A DNA stretch of 64,000 nt, from assembly GCA_946811185.2 (NCBI GenBank), contig OX328109.1, forward strand, positions 42,454,129-42,518,128, given 5' to 3'. A program made the translations under genes and the position numbers. Below, one piece after another: positions 53,728-62,978 of the stretch. The notes beneath the pieces are model-generated. The model did not search any database. It was not told where the DNA came from and saw only the letters and a program-made list of their open reading frames with translations. Positions within the stretch are counted from its first letter, which is position 1; every line of letters starts with the position of its first letter. The stretch is from Hippopus hippopus. Lineage: Eukaryota; Mollusca; Bivalvia; Cardiida; Cardiidae.

Positions 53728-53860
53728 TTTCCATACATACCATAGACGACACCTAGATCAAGATCAGACTGCTCAAAATGTGCAGTCTGATCTAAACTGT
53801 CCCTTGATTTATTCTAGATTATGACCGATCTTGCAGAGGAAATGTACTTTTAGTCCAGGC
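53728..53860 (+). mobile_element. AGATCAGACTGC-core repeat, type X, copy 2
   Basis: GATCAAGATCAGACTGCTC facing GTGCAGTCTGATCT, then CTTGATTTATTCTAGATTA and TTGCAGAGGAAATGTACTTT. Confidence 0.65.
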
Positions 53861-54050
53861 TTATATGGATGAAAAATTTTTGCTATTTGTAAATTTTCTA
53901 CATGTCCAAGGACCATTCTACCTCATGATTGAGTTAATTGTTCGACATAATGGATTTTATGTATCCATAATTACTAGTATATCAATTTGTATATTGCATC
54001 ACAAAATTTGACATATTATACCCACTTTTGCCAGAGTGTGATTTATTTTC
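53861..54050 (+). mobile_element. GAGCCATG MITE remnant
   Basis: CTACATGTCCAAGGACCATT, AATGGATTTTATGTATCCAT and CCACTTTTGCCAGAGTGTG match the right two thirds of the copy at 57463. Confidence 0.55.
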
Positions 54051-54066
54051 TTTTGTATATTTTCAG

Positions 54067-54098
54067 ATCCAGCAAGTGTCAAAGTTCATGGTGAATAG
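54067..54098 (+). CDS. NUFIP2-like protein, proposed terminal coding exon
   Basis: After the acceptor TTTGTATATTTTCAG, the phase 1 frame reads D-PASVKVHGE-stop, giving residues 1016-1025. Asp-Pro falls ten residues after the TKE of exon 2, the same spacing I recall for the NUFIP2 C-terminus. The joined CDS (79+2934+33+32 nt) is divisible by three. The 3' UTR would start at 54099, contain a Helitron-like insertion, and may reach the AATAAA at 55436. The intron of about 11.4 kb would contain the whole 43067-46101 transposon. Two other phase-compatible acceptors (50547, 51849) are weaker. Confidence 0.6.
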
Positions 54099-54208
54099 TT
54101 GCGCTGAGAATGCAGAGGTCAAAGGTCAAATCCTGTTGTCATGATAACGGTTTCCTTAGCAAAGTGGATATCTTGTTGAAAAGTTTTGGGGCTTATTGGA
54201 GCTTTTTT

Positions 54209-54684
54209 GTTCGCTCATCTGAGCACAACGTGCTGATGTGAGCTTTTGTGATCCTCTGGTATCTGTCATCTGTTATCATTGTTGTAAGCTCCACTGATCA
54301 TCCATTGTACAATGGTGTGCTGTGTAATTTGTTGCTTGTACACAGCATTTTCCCTTTTCTCACAATGTTGCCTACCCTTCTACAAAAAAAAATTCTTTGA
54401 GTCACATTTATTATTCATTTTGTCATCTAAATATGCTTTTAGTTTTGACAAACATAAAACTTTGCCTTTTGGAAAAGGGTGAAAAAGCAAATCTCTTTAT
54501 TTGGACCTTGATAAAATTGTCATTTGCAAACACATTCAATTTAGACAAATCTAAAAAATTGTTGTCAGATAAAGATAACCTTTTTTCAAGAGTGTTACAG
54601 ATGTTAAGCATGGAGTTGAAATTTGATGAATACCAGAATTTTAAATCTCAGGTGAGTGATAACAGGGCCATCATGGCTCTCTTG
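54209..54684 (+). mobile_element. Short Helitron-like element, GCTCATCTGAGCAC family
   Basis: 5' TTCGCTCATCTGAGCACAAC and 3' CAGGTGAGTGATAACAGGGC, then CATCATGGCTCTCTTGTT. The tandem core is absent; the interior instead holds a TPM fragment (about 54340-54480). Confidence 0.7.
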
Positions 54685-54984
54685 TTAGTTATTTAATTTC
54701 GTTTAGAACTTTGAACTTCTTCTCATGAACAAAATAATGCTTAATCAGTGTGTGATAAGTGACTAGAACTGTTAACGAATTTGATTGTTTTTGTTGGATA
54801 GTGTGTAGTGTTATATGGGGATGTATATATGGCATATGTGTATACATGTATATATGTTTTTGTGTTAGGGGAGCTGATGGTAAGGACTGTACACAGAATA
54901 TAAGTCTTGACATCATGTGCAGTTTTCTGTTGTTTGACTGATTTGACTTGAAACCCCCTGCAGACTTATTTTGCCTTCCACTGA

Positions 54985-55065
54985 TGTCATTTTGTAACAT
55001 TATGGTAAAAGGAAAAAGTGCTTGTAATGAGCATTTTCTCCTATAACTACTATGTTTATTACAGG
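54985..55065 (-). mobile_element. TPM fragment
   Basis: GTAAAAGGAAAAAGTGCTTG with AGCATTTTCTCC only. Confidence 0.4.
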
Positions 55066-55129
55066 CCAACATTCCTCCTTCAGAGCACAGAGTTTATCTT
55101 GATTCTTACTTTACAAAACATGTTATGTT

Positions 55130-55312
55130 GCTGTAAACACCGAGGAAGAAGTCTGAAAACATTGTGGAAGAAGGACAAAATGCTGGTAACCAGCGTTTTG
55201 TCCTTTTTGCTCAATGTTTTCTATTCTTTCAAAGGAAATTCCAATCATTTCAGCAATGTTGAATTTTTTGTATATGGACAAGTCAAAAGATTTGTTGTCT
55301 GGAAAAAAGTCA
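55130..55312 (-). mobile_element. TPM, ends decayed
   Basis: CACCGAGGAAGAAGTCTGAA, centre GGTAACCAGC, and GTTGTCTGGAAAAAAGTC at the right. Confidence 0.65.
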
Positions 55313-56047
55313 AACATGATATAATTGGACCTTTTTTGCTACCAGGAAATGTTCCATTTTATTTATAAGAAGACAGCAGGGCTAGTGCTTTTTGGTGTGA
55401 ATGTGTTTGTGTTTTGGTTATTTGCAGCAAGAAACAATAAAGTTAAACTTTTTTCCCCCAACCTCATTATCATAAACTATTACTTTTTTTTTTCCTTTTT
55501 ATTTGTAATGATCACAATATTGTTTTTTTTTTTTCTCTCTCTCTTTTTTTTTTCATTAATATATGCACAGAGCAAATTCATATAACCAGAATAATGTTTT
55601 TTGGATTTTTTAACATTTTTTTTTGTATTTCTGAAAGGGAGTTAACTGCTACATGTTTGCTAGTATTTCCCATGATCATAAATTTGTTTTTTCCTTCGGA
55701 TTTCCTTTTATATTTGCGTGTAGTTTTCCTTACCACAGATGCATAGGTGTTGGCAACAGTGTATTTGTCAAGGCTGTTGGAACTGAATACATTTTTTTTT
55801 TAATTTTTATATTTTCTTTTAGTTATTGACTATACAACTACTTGCCTTTTATTCTGGCATCTTAAATAGCTTAATGAGATTCAAATACATGTACTGATGT
55901 TTGCTATCTGGGCATTTTGGAATTTGTCAGAACGATTTTGGAAACTTAATGTGTCAGAATGAGTCGATATAGAATACGAGTTACAGATTTGATAGTTGAA
56001 AGGGTCATTTTTTGAGTCCCTGAAATAGTATAAGCTTTCCTAAACAA
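55313..56047. other. T-rich region with a polyadenylation-like signal
   Basis: AATAAA lies at 55436-55441. Long T tracts fill 55480-55560 and 55790-55800. This could be the distal 3' UTR of the NUFIP2-like gene, but nothing in the sequence proves it. Confidence 0.35.
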
Positions 56048-56315
56048 GCTTAAGGTCCCTTTCTCTGTCTGGTTCATCTCTCTACAGAGCTCCAGATAGA
56101 GGGAGTGATTTTGATTTCAAAATTGAAAATATTAATTATTCTCCACTAAACCCTATGTTGTTGGTTCTCATTAGAATCGTATCATCGAGACGATTCTAAT
56201 GAGTACCCACAACATAGGGTTTCGAAGAGAAACAATGACTTTAGAATACCATCACTCCCTCTTATCTGGAGCTCTGTCTCTACCAGACAAAAAAAAATAG
56301 GGACGTCCTTATAGA
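56048..56315. mobile_element. Fold-back (hairpin) element
   Basis: Arms of about 120 bp: GTCCCTTTCTCTGTCTGGT, CAGAGCTCCAGATAGAGGGA, CCTATGTTGTTGGTTCTCAT on the left are inverted on the right as ATGAGTACCCACAACATAGG, CCCTCTTATCTGGAGCTCTG, ACCAGACA and AGGGAC. The arms meet at ATTAGAATCG/CGATTCTAAT with a loop of about 10 nt. Confidence 0.85.
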
Positions 56316-56875
56316 AATCTTTTTGCAGATAATAGTTACAAGCTCTAATGAAAATTGCCTAAAACTGCCTGTGTCCTGGTAATCACCTAATATGGTGAAT
56401 CACCTCTTATCAATAACACTTACTTTCTCAAATCTGATTGACTTTGGATAACTAAAAATGATGGTTCAGGAATATTTCATGCTTTGACTAGCTATTTTTT
56501 ACCTGCAGTTGTGTAAAATTTGTATTTTGATTGGAAAACAAGTGATAAACAACTATCACACATGAACACTGCGGCAACATAATAAATGTGTATCAAAATG
56601 ATGGGATTTGTCTTTGAAAGGCCAGAAGAAGTAGAAAATAATGTGTGCTAGCATCTCTTTCTTTTTCCTACAATATTTTGAAAGCCTTCTTTGTCAGGGT
56701 CTTGAAAACAAGGGATTTTTTTCTTTCTTTCTAATGTAGAAGTTTTGTTTATCATTTATAGTACACATAAGTACTGTACATGTAGTAATATTGGGATGCC
56801 TAAAAATAGCCTGTATTGTAATGGGTTAAAACTACTAGTTATTAAGCTAAACACTGCCTTACTATGTTTTTTTTT
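56316..56875. other. Mostly unassigned, one TPM scrap
   Basis: A weak TPM remnant (CAAAATGATGGGATTTGTCT to AAAACAAGGGATTT) lies at about 56590-56720. The rest is unassigned. Confidence 0.4.
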
Positions 56876-57099
56876 TACTCTTTACCAGATGACAGAATTT
56901 TTAGACTTGTCCAATTTGAAAGGCTTTGCTGGTGACAAGGGTGAGTCAAATGATGGGATCTGTCTGTGAAAGGGAGGGAAACATTGTGGGAAAAGGAGAA
57001 AATACTGATTACCAGCAGTTTCTCCTTTTCCAACGATGTTTTCAAAAGCCTTCTACAGTTGGGTGTTTTAAAACACAGGATTGCATGGTATTGGGTTAA
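56876..57099 (+). mobile_element. TPM
   Basis: ACTCTTTACCAGATGACAGA at the left. Its right TTAA (57096-57099) is the left end of the next copy. Confidence 0.82.
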
Positions 57100-57325
57100 C
57101 TCTTTACCAAACGACAAAATTTTATACTGGTCCAAATTGAAAGCATTTGCAGACGACAAGATAAATGCGAATCAAAAATTGAAATTTGTTTTGTGAAGGG
57201 TAAAAAAACATTGTGGGAAAAGGAGAAAATGCTTGTTACCAGCATTTTCTCCTTTTCCCACAATGTTTTCAAAAGGCTTCTTTCTCAAGGTCGTTGAAAG
57301 TCGTGATTTTTTGGCAAGGAGTTAA
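57096..57325 (+). mobile_element. TPM, chained
   Basis: TTAACTCTTTACCAAACGAC at the left; intact palindrome (TTGTTACCAGC); right end TTTTTTGGCAAGGAGTTAA. Confidence 0.88.
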
Positions 57326-57462
57326 GAGTAATTCTATGTTTGCATTACTTGAATACTTAGAATTGTTTGGCTTGTGATCGAAATTTATTGTCAAACTTGT
57401 GTGCACTTTAGCTGTCAGTGTATTACATACACCATTGTCACCTAAAACAAACAAATACAAAT

Positions 57463-57723
57463 GATCCATGTTCTGTGAAAAGGGGGCTTAATGCATCTGC
57501 AAAAAGTATAGACTCAGGTCAGCCTGCGCAGTCCGTGCAGGCTGACCCAGGTCGAAACCTTTCGCTACTGATCAATTTTTTGTATGTCCAAGGACCACCC
57601 TTCCTCTAGATTCAGTCATTCATCAGAATACATGGATTTTATGGATCCCTAATTATGTGATGATTTGCTTGGTATAAAGGATCACGGAGATGCATGAAGC
57701 CCCCTTTTGCCAGAGCATGGCCC
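57463..57723 (+). mobile_element. GAGCCATG MITE, copy 2
   Basis: GATCCATGTTCTGTGAAAAG at the left, GCCAGAGCATGGCCC at the right, AAAT on both sides (57459-57462, 57724-57727). The centre is GTCAGCCTGCGCAGTCCGTG. Confidence 0.88.
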
Positions 57724-57839
57724 AAATGATTTGATGGGTCAACCAAATCACATATCGCCATCTAAGGAAAGATACTGAAAGTGTCTTATCGAGCCATAAA
57801 CATACATTGTGTTGAGGTTGCTTGTTTCAGCTATCCTTT

Positions 57840-58068
57840 TTAACTCTTTACCACACAACAGAGATGTAGACTTGTCCAAAATCAAAGCATTTGCAGATGC
57901 CAATTGAAATGTGACTCAGATGAGAAAATTCCTCTTTGATAGGGGAGAAAACATTGTGGGAAAAGGAGAAAATGCTGGTTACCAGCATTTTCTCCTTTTC
58001 CCACAATGTTTTCAAAAGGTTTCTTCCTCAGGGTCGTTAAAAGTAGGGATTGTGTGGTAAAGAGTTAA
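57840..58068 (+). mobile_element. TPM, 229-bp copy
   Basis: TTAACTCTTTACCACACAAC at the left and GGGATTGTGTGGTAAAGAG at the right. The palindrome is perfect around GGTTACC. Confidence 0.92.
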
Positions 58069-58825
58069 ATGGACTCATACATTCCTCTCTAAAAATTCCT
58101 ATGTATAGCCACTTGCATAACCAGCGGTTGATTTTAGCCCTATGTAACTTATATGCGCTCAGATAAAACTGATATCTGCTCAGAGGTTATGTTGCACAAA
58201 ACAATTTAATCCAATCTCTGTCTTGTAGGATTCTACCGGTTTGAAATCTGTGATGGACAATTTTTTGGAAGTTTGAAATAGGCCAGGCATTACCTTTAAT
58301 ATCCTGAGATTTTCAAGTCTGAATATGACAATGTACCGTATAAGTGTTTTTTTTCTACGGGTATTTAATTTCTGCTATTTCTGCAGACCGACTCAAGGCA
58401 GCAGAAATTAAACACGCAGATTATAATGTCCGATTTTGCCTTTTGAGAAAATAACTCCAAAAACACAGATGACTTCCCATATATTATAGGGCTATGTATA
58501 AAACATCAGTGTGGTCAATCCCACCTTAAAACGGCGATGTTCATTGAATTACATTGATCTACAGGAAATGTTGATCAAATATGGTTTCTTAATACTGGTA
58601 AATCTCAGTTTACCTGATTACAATTCTGGTATTCTACCTGTACTTGTTTTCGCACCTAAGTGTTAAAATCAGAACGAGTCGAATTTAAACCTGACATAAG
58701 GTCAACACTTACCGTTTTACTTATGCTAAATTATGGTATTGTTGTCTGTCGTATATTAACAACTTCGGGAAACTCGTAATTGTGTTTATACATGTTATAC
58801 ATGATCTCAGTGCTGGGAAATTGGG
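58069..58825. other. No recognised gene
   Basis: It contains an imperfect inverted pair TTTAATTTCTGCT and AGCAGAAATTAAA (58366-58410) separated by a short loop. Otherwise nothing could be assigned. Confidence 0.45.
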
Positions 58826-58834
58826 GCTTTACAA

Positions 58835-59323
58835 TGGATATTTACAAAAAAGTAACTTGCAAAGAGTCCAAGTCGAAAGTGTGGGATAGATGCCAATAAG
58901 GAGTTGTCATATTGTCAGCAAGCGGCTACTTTGATACAAAACATGGGTCAAAGACTCTCAATTACACAGCTCTGTATAAATACAGCCATTGTGTTCATGC
59001 ACAGATTTTATATGTTCCAGACATTCACTAGATTTCCAAGAATTTAAATGGCCCCAGCCTGTTTGTTCCTAGCTGCAAAAGTGGAGGAGCAACCTAGAAA
59101 ACTTAAACATGTGATAAAAGTAGCCAATTCCTGCCTTCACAGAGACAGCACTCCAGCACCAGACGTGGAGTCGAAGGCATATTTAGAGCAAGCACAAGTT
59201 CTAGTCATCAATGAGAATGTTCTACTACAGACATTAGGGTTTGATGTTACAGCTGTATGGACTACAGACTATTTCAAAAACATGTATACCTTTAATTCTC
59301 TCGAATATTCTTTCACAAAATAA
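58835..59323 (+). pseudogene. CCNT: Cyclin T retrocopy, first cyclin box, disrupted
   Basis: From TGG at 58835 one frame reads a cyclin-T N-terminal domain: [51 protein letters not shown], then [30 protein letters not shown] and LLQTLGF. Cyclin T pairs with CDK9 in P-TEFb to release paused RNA polymerase II. The frame holds stops at 58853-58855 and 59045-59047, and there are no introns across regions normally encoded by several exons, so this is a processed pseudogene. Homology ends near 59240, after GFDV; the following 27 codons (to the stop after SLEYSFTK) are unrelated, suggesting truncation, a copied unspliced or variant transcript, or a later insertion. No clear poly(A) or target duplication was found. 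Confidence 0.88.
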
Positions 59324-59677
59324 AAATAGCGGTTAACCAACATAGCGTATTTTAAAACTATCGATCTTCAATAAGTTAGTATCTCAAGACCAGGTGAGAA
59401 TATATATCCGATCTTTATACATAGCCGGAAGTCTCCAGAAAAAAAAGTAGATTGTTGTCAACTGTAATTCTTGTAATTCAACTGCAGCAGATATTAAATG
59501 CCAAAAATGCTCAGACTTGACACCGCATAAAGAAGGTTCACAGAAATTTAATCACCCCTCTTTTTGGAAAAAAAAAACCTCAGAATTTCGAATCTGCAGA
59601 AAAAACTGCTTATACAGGATTTTTTTAGATTCGTAAGGGTAGATGCGGCATTACTTTATGACTAACAATTTAAGATT
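59324..59677. other. No recognised feature
   Basis: AT-rich sequence with a short A-run at 59566-59577; not assigned. Confidence 0.4.
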
Positions 59678-59873
59678 TTAACACAGGACAAAATTTTAGA
59701 CTTGTCCATATTATTGAGGAGAAATTATACATGGCTAAAATAATGAGATTTATTTTTGAAAGGAGTGATAGCGGTGTTGGACAACCAGAAAATGCTGCAT
59801 TTTCTCCTTTCTCCACAATGTTTCCAGATACTTAAGTATTGTTGAAACATAGGATTGTTTGATAAAGAGTTAA
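59678..59873 (+). mobile_element. TPM, left side deleted
   Basis: TTAACACAGGACAAAATTTT at the left and GGATTGTTTGATAAAGAGTTAA at the right. Confidence 0.68.
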
Positions 59874-59921
59874 ACCCTCATAGGAATCTTCTTGGTCTAC
59901 TGCTGATCATTTGATGAGGTA

Positions 59922-60150
59922 TTAACTCTTTACCAAACAATAAAGTTTAAGACTGGTCCAAATTGAAAGCATTTGCAGACGACAAAATAAACGTAACTCA
60001 AAAATTTAAATTCCTTTCCAGCAGAGTAGAAAACATTGTGGGAAAAGGAGAAAATGCTGGTTACCAGCATTTTCTCCTTTTCCCACAATGTTTTCAAAAG
60101 GCTTTTATCTCAGGGTCGTAAAAACCAGGGATTGTTTGGTAAAGGGTTAA
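59922..60150 (+). mobile_element. TPM, 229-bp copy
   Basis: Very similar to 11399-11627, including CAGCAGRGTAGAAAACATTG and GTAAAAACCAGGGATTGTTT, so the two are probably recent relatives. Confidence 0.93.
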
Positions 60151-60339
60151 ACTTCATCCTGCTAAATAAGTCGAATAAAATTTTCAAGTCAAAAGTAAAA
60201 ACCCAAATAATCTAACATGTATTTAAAATATCTCCTTATCGGACTGTGTAGATCCAAGGTCAGACTGCTCACTGTGTGCAGTCTGATCTTGATCTACATT
60301 GTCCGCAAAAGGTCAGTGAGTCATGCTCAGCATGGTTAA
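60147..60339 (+). mobile_element. AGATCAGACTGC-core repeat, type Z, chained
   Basis: It shares TTAA 60147-60150 with the TPM before it. Core AAGGTCAGACTGCTCACTGT and GTGCAGTCTGATCTTGATC; ends CATGGTTAA. Confidence 0.7.
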
Positions 60340-60675
60340 AATTTTCCATATGCCAGCCTTGCATCTCTATCAAAAGGGTTAGATGAAATATGTTTTGTCA
60401 GTGACATTAACTAAGTGGTGCTCTGTGTAATGACATCTGTTTTTTTTTTTTGTTTTAGAACAAAATTTGGCATTACTTGTAGACTTCTAAAGATTTCCAG
60501 CATGTTCATTGGTCAGTCAGTTATCATGTGACATTCTGTCAACATTACATTTTGACCGATTATCATTGGCCTTACATTTTACATGTAGATCAATATTGCA
60601 AATTAGTTATCCTTAGTTTGTCTCTGTACTGCCTGGTAGTATGAAATAGAAGTTGAACTTTACAATGATGCTTTA
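60340..60675. other. No recognised feature
   Basis: A T-run occurs at 60440-60451. No repeat or gene assigned. Confidence 0.4.
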
Positions 60676-60903
60676 TTAACCCTTTACCACACAACAAATT
60701 TTAGACCTGTCCAAATTGAAAGCATTTGCAGATGACGGTTTCAGTGTGGCTCATATGAAATGATTTTTCTTTGATAGGGTGGAAAACATTCTGGGAAAAG
60801 GAGAAAATGCTGGTAACCAGCATTTTCTCCTTTTTCCACAATGTTTTCAAAAGCCTTCTCTATCAGGGGTGTTAAAAGTCGTCATTGTGTGGTAAAGGGT
60901 TAA
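60676..60903 (+). mobile_element. TPM
   Basis: TTAACCCTTTACCACACAAC at the left and CATTGTGTGGTAAAGGGTTAA at the right. The palindrome is intact around GGTAACC. Confidence 0.9.
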
Positions 60904-60950
60904 ACTGCAAATACTTATAAAATGGGTGAAGCACAGAAATTGCAAGCTTT

Positions 60951-61507
60951 TCCCTTTACCTCAAAATACAACTTTAACATTGTACCATACATAGATATTT
61001 TAGACTCGTCTAAATTTAGAGCATTTTTGTATGACAAATTAATTGTGGCTCATATGGTAAAATTTGTCAGTGAGGAAAACATTGTCCAAAAGGAGAAAAT
61101 GCTGGTCACCAAGATTTTCTTCTTTTCCCACAATGTTTGCAAAAGCCTTTTCACCAAGGGTCATTACATCTTCTGCCGAGCCCCGGTAGCTCAGTCGGTA
61201 GCGTGCAGGACTTGAGAACACGGGGTCCAGGGTTCGATCCCTGGCTCGGCCAATTTCTTTCCGAGGATTGATGATAGTCACTGTGACAGGATTCATTCCT
61301 CTCCTACCGCTGACCATTGTTTCAACGATGATTATGTGGGAAAGCAGCCAGTGGCTTGGAAAGAAAATTGTGCGGCGTACTGGTAAAAGAGACTCCAGGA
61401 AAGCATGGATAGGTGCACTGGCAGCCGCAATATAACTGAATGTTGAAAACGGCATTAAACACCATACAATCAATCATTACAATTTCTGATTGTGTGGTAT
61501 AGGGTTA
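60951..61507 (+). mobile_element. TPM interrupted by SINE-A
   Basis: TCCCTTTACCTCAAAATACA through GGGTCATTACA, then after the SINE TCATTACAATTTCTGATTGT and GGTATAGGGTTAA. Confidence 0.82.
61169..61473 (+). mobile_element. SINE-A, best-preserved copy
   Basis: A 305-bp element with a tRNA-like head. A box TAGCTCAGTCGG is at 61187-61198 and B box GGTTCGATCC at 61231-61240. T-stem CCAGG/CCTGG and acceptor strands TGCCGAG/CTCGGCC can pair. The flanking duplication is TCATTACA (61161-61168 and 61474-61481). The intact boxes and head make this the copy most likely to be transcribed. Confidence 0.95.
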
Positions 61508-61761
61508 AATACCCATACAGTTAATAGCTTAGGAAAACATTTTAGGAAAATGAGTGGTATTGCTTGAAAGAAATTACTCCTTTTCCTGCATTGCTTTCCA
61601 TTCCAAAAACACATTTTCACTGGTTGCCCTATGTGTGATATGTAATTGTTTTGACTGGTCTGAGCTGTGCATTTGCAATTGTTATGAAATATGGAAGATG
61701 CATTGAAACTCTAAGTTTTTGTTTAGGTAATTGTGTACTGTTACAATGATGCATTATATTT

Positions 61762-62022
61762 GAGCCATGCTCTGACAAAAGGGGCTTAATGCATCTCCGT
61801 AAATCCATCATAACAAGGAAGCCACCACATACTTATTGATCCATAACAGCCACTTTTTATAACAACTGCCTCAATCATGAGGTAGACTGGTCCTTGGACA
61901 TACAGAAAATTGACCAATAGCGAAAAGTTTCGGCCCAGGTCAGCCTGTGCGGACTGCGCAGGCTGACCTGGGTCGATACTTTTCGCAGATGCATTAAGCC
62001 CCCTTTTCACAGAGCATGGCTC
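61762..62022 (-). mobile_element. GAGCCATG MITE, copy 3
   Basis: GAGCCATGCTCTGACAAAAG at the left and CACAGAGCATGGCTC at the right. ATTT on both sides (61758-61761, 62023-62026). 261 bp, the same length as copy 2. Confidence 0.9.
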
Positions 62023-62057
62023 ATTTATATTTTCTTTTCTTTTATTCATTGACCCAT

Positions 62058-62254
62058 TGGGCCCCTATCACAGTTGTAGTTGCCTATAAGGATTGTGTAG
62101 ATCAAGATCAGACTGTACGTGAGTGCAGTCTAATTTTGGATCTATGCAGAAATATTTTGCATTAACGACGTTGAAATTGCAACATCTTGTGTCTTTTTAC
62201 CAAGCCTTATGTGGAATGATCCCTTGATTTCATTACAATGAGGAAGAGGGCTTT
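62058..62254 (+). mobile_element. AGATCAGACTGC-core repeat, type Y, diverged
   Basis: AGATCAAGATCAGACTGTAC facing GAGTGCAGTCTAATTTTGGA, then GACGTTGAAATTGCAA. Confidence 0.6.
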
Positions 62255-62469
62255 TTAATCCTGTACCACACAATCCCAAATTTTAACAAACTTGCAGAAG
62301 AAGACTTTTGAAAACATTGTGGGAAAAGGAGAAAATGCTGGTAACCAGCATTTTCTCCTTTTCCCACAATGTTTTCTACTATTTCAAAGACATTCCATCA
62401 TTTGAGCCACACTTGAATTGTCAGAGAATACTTTCAAGTCTGCTATTTTGTTACGTGGTAAGGAGTTAA
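62255..62469 (-). mobile_element. TPM
   Basis: TTAATCCTGTACCACACAAT at the left and ACGTGGTAAGGAGTTAA at the right, with a perfect palindrome around GGTAACC. Confidence 0.88.
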
Positions 62470-62609
62470 AAGAGTATAAGGTAAGGACAAACATGCTTGC
62501 AACGTGCATTTTTTCCTTTGTTGATGATTATTCATGTTTTCTACCCATTTCCTAACAGCAAAAAAAAAAATCTAAATGTCTAATTTCAGGTTAGTTGCAT
62601 GAATAGTAG

Positions 62610-62690
62610 TAAAATCATGGTGGTAAAAGAAAAAGTTGCTGTTTGCAAACATTTTCTCCTTTTGCCACAATGTTTTCTAAAATGGGCTGG
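62610..62690. mobile_element. TPM fragment
   Basis: GTAAAAGAAAAAGTTGCTGT with ACATTTTCTCCTTTTGCCAC. Confidence 0.4.
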
Positions 62691-62774
62691 CTGCTACAAG
62701 ACAAAAAATGTTAATCTGCAAGTGGTATTGAGATAACAAATGTAATGTATTGTGATATATGTACTGGTACCTGT

Positions 62775-62978
62775 TTGCCAGAGAGCAAAAAATAGAGCCT
62801 TATCCAAATTGAGACAATTTGCAGACAAGAAATTAAAGGTGGCTCAGATAAAGGGATTTGTGTTTGAAAGGGTTGAAAACATTTTGGGAAAAGGAAACAG
62901 TGCTGGTAATCATGGTTTCTAGCATTTTCTCCTTTTCCCATAATGTTTTCAAAATTCATTTTAAACAGAGTTGTTAAA
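62775..62978 (+). mobile_element. TPM, ends decayed
   Basis: TATCCAAATTGAGACAATTT to GTTTTCAAAATTCATTT; the loop carries an extra AATCATGGTTTCTAG. The right end meets the TTAA of the next copy. Confidence 0.68.

Noticed and set aside
55325..55585. An 86-codon ORF rich in Phe and Leu, possible membrane protein
   Set aside because: It is a translation of T-tracts in a region more likely to be 3' UTR or intergenic.
59048..59323. A real cyclin T exon of a working gene
   Set aside because: Upstream homology continues in the same frame without an intron and contains two stop codons; no splice sites bound the segment.
61170..61252. A functional tRNA gene
   Set aside because: The head folds like a tRNA, but it is continuous with the SINE-A body, has an (AATC)-type tail and a target duplication enclosing the whole 305 bp.
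61039..61473. A 144-codon minus-strand ORF
   Set aside because: It is antisense to SINE-A and the TPM; related frames occur in other SINE-A copies.
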